Shown: positions 9,724 to 18,361, numbered from the stretch's first letter. The stretch is 64,000 nucleotides of DNA from Muribaculum sp. (GCA_009775095.1 VSOZ01000003.1:124001-188000); one strand, 5' to 3'. Numbers and translations are program-made. Notes: a model not told the origin generated them from the sequence alone.

Positions 9724-9800
9724 TCATCTTTATTGTATGAAGTGAGTGGTACATCCCCTTTGTAGATTGTATTATGATATATCGGGTGAGAAAAATTTAG

Positions 9801-9808
9801 TAATTTTG
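9801..9808 (+). promoter_or_regulatory. -7 element before valS
   Basis: TAATTTTG at 9801-9808 matches TAnnTTTG and sits 26 bases before the valS start codon. I do not see a good TTTG at the expected distance upstream, so the match is partial. Confidence 0.5.
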
Positions 9809-9834
9809 CAAAAAATATAATCAATCAAACAAAT

Positions 9835-12462
9835 ATGAACGAATTAGCCAAGACATATAGCCCCGCCGAAGTAGAGGACAAGTGGTATAGCTATTGGATG
9901 GAGCACGACTTGTTCAAGTCGGTGCCTGACGAGCGAGAGCCCTATACAATCGTAATACCGCCGCCAAATGTGACCGGCATATTGCATATGGGCCATATGC
10001 TTAACAATACGATACAGGACATCCTGATACGTCGCGCCAGAACTGAAGGCAAAAATGCGCTTTGGGTGCCCGGTACCGACCATGCGGCAATTGCAACCGA
10101 GGCTAAAGTCGTGGCTAAGCTTGCCACGGAGGGCATCAAAAAAAGCGATCTTTCCCGCGAAGAATTTCTAAAACATGCGTGGGAGTGGAAAGAAAAATAT
10201 GGCGGCACGATACTTGAACAGCTTAAAAAACTCGGAGCATCCTGCGATTGGAGCCGCACCGCTTTCACTATGGATGACATACGTTCAAAAAGCGTAATAA
10301 AAGTATTCTGCGAGCTGTATCGTAAAGGCCTTATATACCGTGGAAAACGTATGGTCAACTGGGACCCCAAAGCATGCACCGCGTTGAGCGACATTGAAGT
10401 TATATATAAGGAAGAGCACAGCAAGCTGTACTACCTTCGTTACAAAATTGTGGGAGAAGACGGCTATGCCATAGTAGCCACGACCCGTCCAGAGACCATA
10501 ATGGGCGATACAGCTATGTGCATCAACCCCAACGACCCCAAGAATATCCACCTCAAGGGAAAGCACGTGATAGTGCCTCTCGTCAACCGCGAAATACCGG
10601 TAATCGAGGACGATTATGTCGACATTGAGTTTGGTACCGGATGTCTTAAGGTGACCCCCGCCCATGACATGAACGACAACATGCTCGGAGCGAAACATAA
10701 TCTTGAGACAATAGATATATTCAACGACAACGGCACCATAAGCGAAGCCGCAGGCATGTATGTAGGCATGGACCGCTTCGCTGTGCGCGAGCAGATAGCC
10801 AAAGATCTTCAGGCTGCCGGGCTCATCGAGAAAATCGAGGACTACGAGAACAAGGTGGGATATTCGGAGCGCAATCCCGATACGGCCACCGAACCCCGAC
10901 TCTCCGACCAATGGTTCCTGAAGATGGACGACATATCGCGTCCGGCTCATAAGGCAGTCATGGAGGACTTCATCAAATTCGTTCCCGAGAAATTCAAGAA
11001 CACCTACAATACTTGGATGACGGAGATAAAAGACTGGTGTATATCTCGCCAACTGTGGTGGGGTCATCGTATACCGGCCTATTACCTGCCCGACGGGACT
11101 TTTGTCGTGGCCGAAACACCGGAGAAAGCACTTGAGGAAGCCATGAGCGTGACCGGTGACTCGTCGCTAACCATCGATGACCTGCGGCAGGATGAGGACT
11201 GCCTCGACACATGGTTCTCCTCTTGGCTTTGGCCTATATCGCTCTTCAACGGCATTCTCGATCCCGGTAACGAAGAGCTGAAATACTACTATCCGACCAC
11301 CACACTTGTCACCGGACCCGATATAATATTCTTCTGGGTAGCGAGAATGATCATAGCGGGATATGAATTTGTCGGCGACAAACCGTTTAAAAACGTATAC
11401 TTTACCGGCATAGTACGCGATAAAATCGGCCGCAAGATGTCGAAACAATTCGGCAACTCCCCCGACCCGCTACAGCTGATAGACACATACGGAGCCGACG
11501 GAGTGCGCATGGGCATGATGCTTGCCGCCCCTGCTGGCAATGACGTTCTATATGATGACAAACTGTGTGAACAGGGTCGCAATTTCTGTAACAAGATATG
11601 GAATGCATTCCGTCTTGTTAAGGGATGGGACGTTGTCGATGCCGAGCAGCCCGAAAGTGCATCAATAGCTATCAAGTGGTTCCAAGCAAGACTCGATGCT
11701 ACCATGTGTGAAGTCAAGGATCTTTTCGACAAATTCCGATTGTCAGAAGCGTTGATGGCTATATACCGCTTGTTCTGGGACGAGTTTTCTTCATGGTATC
11801 TTGAAATGGTCAAGCCGGCTTACGGAAGTCCTGTCGATAAAGCCACTTATAAAGCTACGTTAAGATACTTCGACACATTGCTGCGTCTGCTCCATCCGTT
11901 CATGCCGTTCATCACCGAAGAGCTCTGGCAGCACCTTCAGGAAAGAGTCGACGGAGAGTCGATCATGTATGCCGAACTGCCTGAAATAAAACATGTCGAC
12001 AACGACATGGTAGATGCTATGAACCAAGCCAAAGAAGTTGTTATAGGTGTACGTGGAGTAAGAGCCGCTAAAAACATATCACCGCGCGAAACTCTTCATC
12101 TCAATGTCATCGGACAATGGACTAACTACTTCGATGCCGTCATAACCAAACTGGCCAATCTGTCGGGCATATCGGGCGATGCTGAAAAGGATGCTGCTGC
12201 CGCCTCGTTCATGGTAGGCACGACAGAATTCAACATCCCCATAAGCACTAATATAGATGTTGAGGCAGAACTCGCCCGTCTTAACAAAGATCTTGACTAC
12301 TACAAAGGCTTCTTGGCTTCGGTAATGAAAAAACTCAGCAACGAACGCTTTGTCAACAATGCGCCCGAAGCTGTAGTAGCCGCCGAACGCAACAAGCAAC
12401 ACGATGCCGAATCCAAAATATCGACCATCGAAGCCACAATAAAAGCCCTTACCGGCAAATAA
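9835..12462 (+). CDS. valS: valyl-tRNA synthetase
   Basis: This cytosolic class I enzyme charges tRNA-Val. The HIGH-type motif is seen as PPNVTGILHMGH (residues about 42-53), and the KMSKS-type loop as GRKMSKQFGNSPDP, with Gln at the final position of KMSKS. WFSSWLWP and FWVARMI are typical of ValRS. The CP1 editing domain lies between about 180 and 350 and contains TTRPETIMGDTA. The C-terminal coiled coil (about 805-875, rich in Leu, Lys and Glu: VEAELARLNKDLDYYKGFL) is the ValRS arm that holds the tRNA. At 875 residues it is full length. Confidence 0.97.
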   Translation: MNELAKTYSPAEVEDKWYSYWMEHDLFKSVPDEREPYTIVIPPPNVTGILHMGHMLNNTIQDILIRRARTEGKNALWVPGTDHAAIATEAKVVAKLATEGIKKSDLSREEFLKHAWEWKEKYGGTILEQLKKLGASCDWSRTAFTMDDIRSKSVIKVFCELYRKGLIYRGKRMVNWDPKACTALSDIEVIYKEEHSKLYYLRYKIVGEDGYAIVATTRPETIMGDTAMCINPNDPKNIHLKGKHVIVPLVNREIPVIEDDYVDIEFGTGCLKVTPAHDMNDNMLGAKHNLETIDIFNDNGTISEAAGMYVGMDRFAVREQIAKDLQAAGLIEKIEDYENKVGYSERNPDTATEPRLSDQWFLKMDDISRPAHKAVMEDFIKFVPEKFKNTYNTWMTEIKDWCISRQLWWGHRIPAYYLPDGTFVVAETPEKALEEAMSVTGDSSLTIDDLRQDEDCLDTWFSSWLWPISLFNGILDPGNEELKYYYPTTTLVTGPDIIFFWVARMIIAGYEFVGDKPFKNVYFTGIVRDKIGRKMSKQFGNSPDPLQLIDTYGADGVRMGMMLAAPAGNDVLYDDKLCEQGRNFCNKIWNAFRLVKGWDVVDAEQPESASIAIKWFQARLDATMCEVKDLFDKFRLSEALMAIYRLFWDEFSSWYLEMVKPAYGSPVDKATYKATLRYFDTLLRLLHPFMPFITEELWQHLQERVDGESIMYAELPEIKHVDNDMVDAMNQAKEVVIGVRGVRAAKNISPRETLHLNVIGQWTNYFDAVITKLANLSGISGDAEKDAAAASFMVGTTEFNIPISTNIDVEAELARLNKDLDYYKGFLASVMKKLSNERFVNNAPEAVVAAERNKQHDAESKISTIEATIKALTGK

Positions 12463-12470
12463 AACTTCGC

Positions 12471-12516
12471 AATAACACAAGAATGGCGGCTAATCGGCCG
12501 CCATTCTTGTGTTATT
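12471..12516. terminator. 20-bp perfect stem terminator after valS
   Basis: The stem arms 12471-12490 and 12497-12516 are exact reverse complements around the loop TAATCG. The outer part of each arm is A+T-rich, so it could terminate transcription from either side. It begins 9 bases after the valS stop. Confidence 0.85.
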
Positions 12517-12871
12517 GCACCATTTTATATACGACAATTCTAATCAACCTTAGAAATGCAAATAAATAAGGAATAAGCGTCGTGTTAATTTTATTAATCA
12601 GGTACTATATTTATCTGTTATAAAAAGATGTATAAAATTTTGCAGTTTCAACTTGTTGTTGATAAGGAGCAAATATAAGAATAGGTGCGGTCGTGATATA
12701 AGTTCGTCACACTCTGAGAAATGATTGTGGGTGTTTTTATCACGATCTATCATAAATTGTAAATATACTAATTATATTCAATTAAAGCGCTGTACTTCCT
12801 CTGTTGTAAAATGAAAAAAGATAACTATTGCATTTTAAACGAAAAATAGCCATTACTGATAAACAATGATT
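12517..12871. other. A+T-rich gap between convergent genes
   Basis: This 355-base stretch lies between the valS terminator and the end of the AraC-type gene. It is strongly A+T-rich, with no ORF of note, no tRNA and no clear repeat. I see nothing functional in it. Confidence 0.5.
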
Positions 12872-13750
12872 TTAGCGATAGCTGTTTGGTCTCGCTTTAT
12901 CGTAATTTGGAGATGTATTTTCTGGTGCATGGAGCGTATTTGGGATTTGAGTTGGCGCGATTCCGAAATGTTTTTTAAATGCGGTTGAAAAGTGTGACAG
13001 GTTCTTGAAGCCTATACGGGTATATACATCAGAGGCCGTACTTCCTTCTTTCAACATGACCATTGCATCGTCAAGTCGTTTACACATTATCCATCGTGCC
13101 GGAGTTTCGCCTCCGGATGCCTCAGCAAACTCGCGTTTAAACGAAGAAAGACTGCGACCTGAATAATGGGCAAATTCCTCAATGCTTAGTTCGCTAAGGT
13201 AATTATTGTTCATAAATTCCATTAGGTCAACACGCCATGTCGGTGTGTAGTCAAACAGCATTGGCACAAGTTGTGGTTTCTGTTCCAAAAGAATGATAAG
13301 CATTTCTTGTAATTTGACTTTCAACAATTCGCGTGAAGGAGTATTTCCTTCGGTAAAGTATTTGTCGAGAGAGTAGAAATACCCTGAGATAAAGTCATTT
13401 TTTTCAATGGGTATATATAGCTGTCTACCCAATTTTTCATCTATTTCTATATTTGGAATTGTAATGAGGGATGCCACCCGTTTCATTAACCGGGAGTCAA
13501 GATGCAGAAATACCCCACTGAAAGGTGTTGTATTTATTGGCTGTTTGATTTTGTGTACAAGATGATTTTTACGGATAAAAGCCGCTTCACCGGCACGAAT
13601 GGTTACCTTTTGGGAGGAGTTATACACTACCATCTCTCCGGAAAAAATAAAAGCAAGCATGTGCTCGGTGACCTTTTCCTCGCAAATCATATTTTTGTCG
13701 GAATAGCAACGGTGGAATACTTCACCTATATGTTGATGCAGTTCGGCCAT
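12872..13750 (-). CDS. AraC-family transcriptional regulator
   Basis: The 292-residue protein has an N-terminal cupin-like sensor region (about 1-160; IRAGEAAFIRKNHLVHKI is typical) and a C-terminal AraC/XylS DNA-binding domain with two helix-turn-helix units (about 180-270). The signature reads SIEEFAHYSGRSLSSFKREF, then ASDVYTRIGFKNLSHFSTAFKK with a following FG. It lies last in the minus-strand group adh, SDR-cupin, araC, and a yqhC-yqhD-like relation to the reductase gene is a reasonable inference. It probably acts on the paired palindromes at 16482-16519. The inducer is unknown, perhaps an aldehyde. Confidence 0.9.
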   Translation of the reverse strand: MAELHQHIGEVFHRCYSDKNMICEEKVTEHMLAFIFSGEMVVYNSSQKVTIRAGEAAFIRKNHLVHKIKQPINTTPFSGVFLHLDSRLMKRVASLITIPNIEIDEKLGRQLYIPIEKNDFISGYFYSLDKYFTEGNTPSRELLKVKLQEMLIILLEQKPQLVPMLFDYTPTWRVDLMEFMNNNYLSELSIEEFAHYSGRSLSSFKREFAEASGGETPARWIMCKRLDDAMVMLKEGSTASDVYTRIGFKNLSHFSTAFKKHFGIAPTQIPNTLHAPENTSPNYDKARPNSYR

Positions 13751-13757
13751 ATCATTG

Positions 13758-13765
13758 CAAAGTTA
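13758..13765 (-). promoter_or_regulatory. -7 element directly before the araC start
   Basis: On the minus strand TAACTTTG (13765-13758) matches TAnnTTTG and is followed by only seven bases before the ATG at 13750. If used, transcription would start at or next to the start codon, giving a leaderless message. No good TTTG is seen at the -33 distance. Confidence 0.4.
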
Positions 13766-13813
13766 TAAAATATTCTGATTTAAACGGTAATAGTTAGCTC
13801 AGGTATAAGACTA

Positions 13814-15229
13814 TTATTTCGCAGGATGTGCTCTCGGGTTGGAGCTGAACCATCCTCGTCGATCATGGTGTATGCCGTATTCATCTACAATCGCACCTTG
13901 TGGGCCTGCAATCATGAAATGCCACGATTCCGGCTTTGACAACCGCTGAGTGTATGTAGGGTATAGTGTGGTAAAATTCTGACATACTGGTGTCCCGAAA
14001 GAATTTGATATGGCTGGCGGATTGGGAGTGGCATCACCGATTTCAGAGAAATTGTAAACCATACCTTTTATGACTTTCCATGATTCATGCTTTGCAGGAC
14101 GTGTTGGGGTCGTTGAGATCGGGCGATGAACGTGTTCCGGAATCATTTGATCAGGAAGCAGATACATTGTCATTGCAAAATAATCATATTCCGGATCATT
14201 AAACCATGTGACACTCGCAAGCCCGACATGTTCATAATCGCCCAGCCCGAAATCGCTTATCCACAAGAGAGAATCCATGTATTCGGTATAAGTTTCTCCT
14301 TGTTGTATAATGAATTGTTTAATAGCCTTCTTTGCTATATCTTTTTGAAAGATGCCGTCTCTATAAAAATCAGCATTAGTGTATTTATGTCGGGTATTGT
14401 TTGAATAACGATTGTCGAGTTCGATGCGGCTTCTGAAAGGCTTGATTATAACGCTATCGGAGTATATTGCAGGCTTAGGTTGATATCCGAGTTGTTTGCG
14501 TGCTTTTTCGATACTGATAAATTTTACATCGTCATCAACTATTGAAAATGGCTCATACCAAAATTTTCCGGGGTGATTGACTGCCAGTAATGTCGCTTGT
14601 ACAACATTGTCGAGACTTACATGGACCCCGGTCATAACTTTATCAATCGGACCATAACGTAATGCTATGGTTTGTAATTTCTTGTTTAGCCCATACCAAG
14701 CCATAATTTGTTCTGCCATAACTTTACTGGTGTGATACGACAAATCAATATCACGTATTGAGAGGTCGTCGGCGTTTAGATATTGTGATACAAATTTTTG
14801 ATCTTCCGTTATCGGAAACGAGAAAGGTATACCTCCCTCTATGCCATAAATTGTAGTGGAGCTTGCATAAATTAATCGTTTAACTCCGTTTTCCTCTGCA
14901 GCTCTTGCTACATTGTGGGTGCCTTCGACGTTCGTACGGAAATAATCGTCGTAACTCTTGCCTACAACAGGTGCCGGTATTGCAGCTTCATGTATTACAA
15001 GTTCACATCCTTTCATCTTGTATTTTAAATTGTTGTAATCAAGAATGTCATTTCCGTCAAGTATATCATAACCGACTATTTCGTAATCGTCTTTCATTGC
15101 TTCGACAAGAGCCTTGCCGACATAACCCTTATGACCTGTTATCATGACTCTCGTTTTGGCCGATAATTCGGCGATCATAAAAAACGCAATAATCAGAGTT
15201 ATTAATGATTTTTTCATATTATCCTGCAT
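13814..15229 (-). CDS. exported SDR (NAD-binding epimerase/dehydrogenase) fused to a cupin-like domain
   Basis: The N-terminus is a signal peptide (KKSLITLIIAFFMIAELSA), best from the ATG at 15217; the ATG at 15229 adds four residues. Residues about 25-270 form an extended SDR: the Rossmann motif TGHKGYVGKAL, the TNVEGTHNVARAA segment and a YHTSK active site (Tyr-x-x-x-Lys) with a nearby SSTTIYG. The C-terminal part (about 320-471) is cupin-like: a Met-rich strand followed by PEHVHRP, then HESWKVIKGMVY, and GIHHDRRGWFSSNP at the end. This suggests sugar or sugar-nucleotide modification, but NAD(P) is not expected in the periplasm, so location and cofactor use are open. It is 2 bases downstream of the reductase gene and clearly co-transcribed. 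Confidence 0.75.
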   Translation of the reverse strand: MQDNMKKSLITLIIAFFMIAELSAKTRVMITGHKGYVGKALVEAMKDDYEIVGYDILDGNDILDYNNLKYKMKGCELVIHEAAIPAPVVGKSYDDYFRTNVEGTHNVARAAEENGVKRLIYASSTTIYGIEGGIPFSFPITEDQKFVSQYLNADDLSIRDIDLSYHTSKVMAEQIMAWYGLNKKLQTIALRYGPIDKVMTGVHVSLDNVVQATLLAVNHPGKFWYEPFSIVDDDVKFISIEKARKQLGYQPKPAIYSDSVIIKPFRSRIELDNRYSNNTRHKYTNADFYRDGIFQKDIAKKAIKQFIIQQGETYTEYMDSLLWISDFGLGDYEHVGLASVTWFNDPEYDYFAMTMYLLPDQMIPEHVHRPISTTPTRPAKHESWKVIKGMVYNFSEIGDATPNPPAISNSFGTPVCQNFTTLYPTYTQRLSKPESWHFMIAGPQGAIVDEYGIHHDRRGWFSSNPRAHPAK

Positions 15230-15231
15230 AT

Positions 15232-16416
15232 TTATCGGTTTGCCATATTGTATATTGCAATCATGTCATCATAAGATAGAATTTTAAGATGTCCTACGGT
15301 TGAAGTTTTGCCTAAACTGCATTTATAAGCCATTTCATGTATTTCATATTCTGTGGCTCTACGACCGAGAAGCTCTGGTATTGAAGTTGGCATTCCTATG
15401 GTTTTGTAAAATGATTTCATGGCCTCAATGCCCTCTCTTGCAGTGGCTACGGCGCAATTGAAATTGTTAGTAATCTTCAATACATTCACGGCGAATTGAG
15501 CGAAACGCGTGGGACGCTCCGAAAGAACATACTGTGCCCAATGAGGCCAGATGGCGGCCAGTCCCGCTCCGTGAGCGACATTGAACATGGCACTAAGTTC
15601 ATGCTCAAGCATGTGTGTGGCAAAGTCGCCTGTCGTACCACAACCTGTCAGATTGTTGTGTGCTAAACTTCCGGCCCACATTATCTGACTGCGCAGAATA
15701 TAGTCATTGGGATTGGTAATCACCTTTGGAGTGCATTCACATACTGTTTCCATTACAGCTTCAGCTATTTTATCTGTCAGTAACATATCATCGTCATGAG
15801 AAAAATATCGCTCCATAGTATGCATCATTATATCGACTGCACCACAGGCAGTCTGATAAGCTGAAAGAGTGTAAGTCCGAATGGGATTCATTACGGCGAA
15901 TCTGGGCCGGCAAAGGTCGTTGTCGTAAGCTCGTTTTAAGTATCCGTCTTCATTCGTTATTACACAACCATTGCTCATTTCGCTGCCGGCTGCCGGAATT
16001 GTCAGTACCACACCAATAGGATAGGAGGCAATCGCATCTGCTTTTCTGTTGAAAAAATCCCATACGTCTCCATCGTATGCAATACCGTATGCTATAGCTT
16101 TTGCCGAATCAATAACGCTGCCACCACCGACAGCGAGAATAAAGTCTACATTTTCGCTTTTTGAAATACGTATGCCTTCATAAACCTTCGACAGAACCGG
16201 ATTAGGTATGACTCCACCAAGTTCTATGTGGTTGATTGACGCCTTTTTAAGTTGCTTACGAACAATATCGAGTAATCCCGATTTCTGAGCACTTGTGCCA
16301 CCATAATGTATCAGTACTTTGTTTGCGCCATATTTTTTCGCAAGTTGTCCGATCTCTTTTTCAGCGTTTTTACCAAATGCGACTTCGGTAGGGGAATAAT
16401 AATTAAAATCCTTCAT
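15232..16416 (-). CDS. iron-containing alcohol dehydrogenase (YqhD/BdhA-like)
   Basis: This 394-residue enzyme belongs to the group III metal-dependent dehydrogenases and likely reduces aldehydes with NADPH. The nucleotide-binding motif GGGSVIDSAKAIAYG is near residue 97. The metal ligands of the family are visible: Asp in CGAVDIMMHTMERYF with its His, His in THMLEHELSAMFNVAHGAG, and a later His. The TIPAAGSEMSNGCVIT segment is typical of butanol dehydrogenase and YqhD relatives. It is first in the operon with the SDR-cupin and AraC genes, behind paired palindromic sites. Detoxification of reactive aldehydes is the likely role by analogy with yqhD. Confidence 0.92.
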   Translation of the reverse strand: MKDFNYYSPTEVAFGKNAEKEIGQLAKKYGANKVLIHYGGTSAQKSGLLDIVRKQLKKASINHIELGGVIPNPVLSKVYEGIRISKSENVDFILAVGGGSVIDSAKAIAYGIAYDGDVWDFFNRKADAIASYPIGVVLTIPAAGSEMSNGCVITNEDGYLKRAYDNDLCRPRFAVMNPIRTYTLSAYQTACGAVDIMMHTMERYFSHDDDMLLTDKIAEAVMETVCECTPKVITNPNDYILRSQIMWAGSLAHNNLTGCGTTGDFATHMLEHELSAMFNVAHGAGLAAIWPHWAQYVLSERPTRFAQFAVNVLKITNNFNCAVATAREGIEAMKSFYKTIGMPTSIPELLGRRATEYEIHEMAYKCSLGKTSTVGHLKILSYDDMIAIYNMANR

Positions 16417-16454
16417 TGTAAATATTCTTTTATTGTCATATTTTTTTTACGATG

Positions 16455-16462
16455 CAAAATTA
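16455..16462 (-). promoter_or_regulatory. -7 element of the reductase operon
   Basis: On the minus strand TAATTTTG (16462-16455) matches TAnnTTTG, 38 bases before the start codon at 16416. The -33 position carries no TTTG and instead holds the first of two palindromes, as expected for an activator-dependent promoter. Confidence 0.6.
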
Positions 16463-16481
16463 TATACAAAATCGAGCTTTT

Positions 16482-16519
16482 ACTTTTCGGAAAAGTCCAA
16501 ATCAACTTTTCTAAAAAGT
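16482..16519. promoter_or_regulatory. two 15-bp palindromic operator-like sites
   Basis: ACTTTTCGGAAAAGT at 16482-16496 and ACTTTTCTAAAAAGT at 16505-16519 are two copies of the same inverted repeat ACTTTT-N3-AAAAGT. They are spaced 23 bases start to start, about two helical turns, so they lie on the same face of DNA. They occupy and extend upstream of the -33 region of the reductase promoter, the usual place for an AraC-type activator. Confidence 0.6.
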
Positions 16520-16598
16520 CTGGTTGAACTGTTATACTGCTAATTTTAGCTGTATTGAGCTATTTTTGTGCTCCAATCATGAATTTAAGTTCAAAAAA

Positions 16599-16630
16599 TT
16601 TGCAATACTCAAAAAAACTCCTTAACTTTG
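16599..16630 (+). promoter_or_regulatory. promoter of tRNA-Lys
   Basis: TTTG at 16599-16602 and TAACTTTG at 16623-16630 are 20 bases apart, a full match to the Bacteroidetes promoter consensus, and lie 20 bases before the tRNA. Confidence 0.75.
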
Positions 16631-16650
16631 CATCGCTTTTAACAAAGGAT

Positions 16651-16723
16651 GATTCGCTAGCTCAGCTGGTAGAGCACAACACTTTTAATGTTGGGGTCCT
16701 GGGTTCGAGCCCCAGGCGGATCA
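16651..16723 (+). tRNA. tRNA-Lys (anticodon TTT)
   Basis: The 73-base cloverleaf has an acceptor stem GATTCGC paired with GCGGATC (one G-T wobble), discriminator A, a D-arm GCTCAGCTGGTAGAGC, an anticodon stem-loop CAACA-CTTTTAA-TGTTG with anticodon TTT, and a T-arm CTGGG-TTCGAGC-CCCAG. CCA is not encoded. It is the last chromosomal gene before the ICE and probably the attachment gene. Confidence 0.97.
16700..16723 (+). other. putative ICE attachment core in the tRNA-Lys 3' end
   Basis: A tyrosine recombinase gene and its repeat array begin just downstream of the tRNA 3' end, the standard layout of tRNA-integrated elements. The core would lie in the T-arm and acceptor 3' strand. The second copy that would prove it is not in the window, so this is inference. 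Confidence 0.45.
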
Positions 16724-16728
16724 CATAA

Positions 16729-16754
16729 GGGTCATCATTTGATGGCCCTTTTTT
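16729..16754 (+). terminator. terminator after tRNA-Lys
   Basis: GGGTCATC (16729-16736) pairs with GATGGCCC (16741-16748) across a 4-base loop, with one wobble pair, and is followed by a run of six T. Confidence 0.8.
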
Positions 16755-16886
16755 CGTGTCTGTAAGTGGCTGGACAGCAGTCGTTAGCAATTTTATAATT
16801 TTCTGATTTAGAAAGGTTTAGCAATCAGTGCCATTCCTGTCCGTAGTCCATTGTAGCATTTGTTAGTCTCGATTTAGCACATTATC

Positions 16887-17160
16887 TTTGGTACAAATTT
16901 CGTGGATGTACCACAAAAATGTACCACAAATGTACCACAGGATCCGTCAAATATCAGCCTCGTTTCTCACATTCCGCCACATGTCCGGCCGGGATGCCGT
17001 TTTTAGCATCCAATTCTCTGATATTTACTATTTTGTGCTAAAGTGTCCCAAAAGAATCGGAGGGGGCAACACCCGGTCAGAAAAAGGCGTTAGACAAGTG
17101 TGTGGTACACTTGTGGTACATTTTCCGAACAGTGTGGTACACGCTTTTCCGTGTACCACA
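16887..17160. repeat. array of TGTACCACA sites (seven exact copies) before the integrase
   Basis: TGTACCACA occurs at 16907-16915, 16920-16928, 16931-16939 and 17152-17160. Its reverse complement TGTGGTACA occurs at 17101-17109, 17112-17120 and 17133-17141. A one-mismatch copy (TTTGGTACA) is at 16887-16895. The 9-mers form two clusters about 160 bp apart between the tRNA and the integrase start at 17203. Position and mixed orientation fit arm-type recombinase or excisionase binding sites; an operator role for the integrase promoter is also possible. Confidence 0.75.
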
Positions 17161-17202
17161 AACCGATTGAAGATAATGTATCACCTTTAATAACACTGAA
17201 TT

Positions 17203-18327
17203 ATGGCAGGAATACCCCAGATCAAAGTGATTTTCGACCGTCGCAAGAAGGCTTCGGCGGCCAACCCCGGCACCGTGGAGATAGAGGTGTCGTACAATCG
17301 CGAGCGTGTCCGCCTCTCGACAGGCGTGGCAGTCCTCAAGCAGCAGTGGAGCGGCAGGGAGGTGGTGAACCATCCGCAGGCCGACCATCTGAACGAGCAG
17401 ATCCGCCGGGTGTACGACGGGCTTCACGAAAAGATGTCAACCATCGCATCCAAGAAAGGCGAGTATGACCTCTCGCTCCTGAAAAAAGTAAAGAAGACAA
17501 AAGTGCAGGGATCGTCGGCGAGCTTCCTCGACTGGCTCGAAGAGCGTATCTACATGCGCCCCGTCACCGAGTCCACACGCCGACAGCACCTCGTGATGCT
17601 CAACTGCCTCCGTGAGTTCGGACTTATCCGTTTCTTCTGCGACCTCACGCCGAAGAACATACGCCTTTGGGACGACTTCATACGCAAGCGCGTTACGGCT
17701 CAGTCGTCCGTGCATGGCTACCACAAGCGGCTGAAGCCGTACATCATCGAGGCCATCCAGTTTGAGAAGCTGGAGGCAAACCCATACGACGGCATGAGGA
17801 TACCGCGCGGCAAGTCGGAGGGTATAAAGTTCCTCACAGAAGAGGAGCGCGACCGGGTGGAGGCTCTTGAACTCTACGGCATGACGGAGAAGGTGCGCGA
17901 TATGTTCATATTCTCATGCTACACGGGACTTGCATACTCCGACCTCGTCAAGATCAAGAAGTCTGACGTGTTCATGCAGGGAGACGACTACTGCATACGC
18001 GACAAGCGTATGAAAACGGGTATGCCCTACACGATAGTCCTACTGCCAAAGGCGATAGCCATACTTAAGAAGTATGACTACAACCTTGACCTGATGAGCA
18101 ACCAGAAGTGCAACGACCAGCTGAAGCTGATTGCTAAAATGGCTAATCTGCACATCAACCTTACCATGCACGTCGGTCGCCACACCTTCGCGACATGGGC
18201 CTTGACAAAGGGCGTCGGCATCGAGACAGTGAGCAAGATGCTCGCCCACTCCAACGTGACGATGACCGAGAAATACGCCCAGGTGCTCCAGACAAGCGTA
18301 ATACAGGGCTTCGGCAAGCTGAAATAG
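17203..18327 (+). CDS. int: tyrosine recombinase (ICE integrase)
   Basis: The 374-residue protein has the Bacteroidetes integrase layout. There is an arm-binding N-terminus (about 1-75), a SAM-like core-binding domain (about 105-200, with RRQHLVMLNCLREFG), and a catalytic domain (about 205-374). Catalytic residues are seen as Arg in the FSCYTGLAYSDL box region, H-x-x-R in MHVGRHTFAT, and the Tyr nucleophile in MTEKYAQV, with a TGMPYTI beta region carrying a Lys (RMKTG) before it. Its position just inside the tRNA-Lys junction suggests it integrates the element there. The tra genes further right show that this is an ICE, not a prophage. Confidence 0.93.
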   Translation: MAGIPQIKVIFDRRKKASAANPGTVEIEVSYNRERVRLSTGVAVLKQQWSGREVVNHPQADHLNEQIRRVYDGLHEKMSTIASKKGEYDLSLLKKVKKTKVQGSSASFLDWLEERIYMRPVTESTRRQHLVMLNCLREFGLIRFFCDLTPKNIRLWDDFIRKRVTAQSSVHGYHKRLKPYIIEAIQFEKLEANPYDGMRIPRGKSEGIKFLTEEERDRVEALELYGMTEKVRDMFIFSCYTGLAYSDLVKIKKSDVFMQGDDYCIRDKRMKTGMPYTIVLLPKAIAILKKYDYNLDLMSNQKCNDQLKLIAKMANLHINLTMHVGRHTFATWALTKGVGIETVSKMLAHSNVTMTEKYAQVLQTSVIQGFGKLK

Positions 18328-18361
18328 ATCTGCACATATACTCACACGAAAGGCGGCGCCG

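Noticed and set aside
16887..17160. CRISPR array at the integrase
   Set aside because: The repeated unit is only 9 bases, in both orientations, without spacers of even length.
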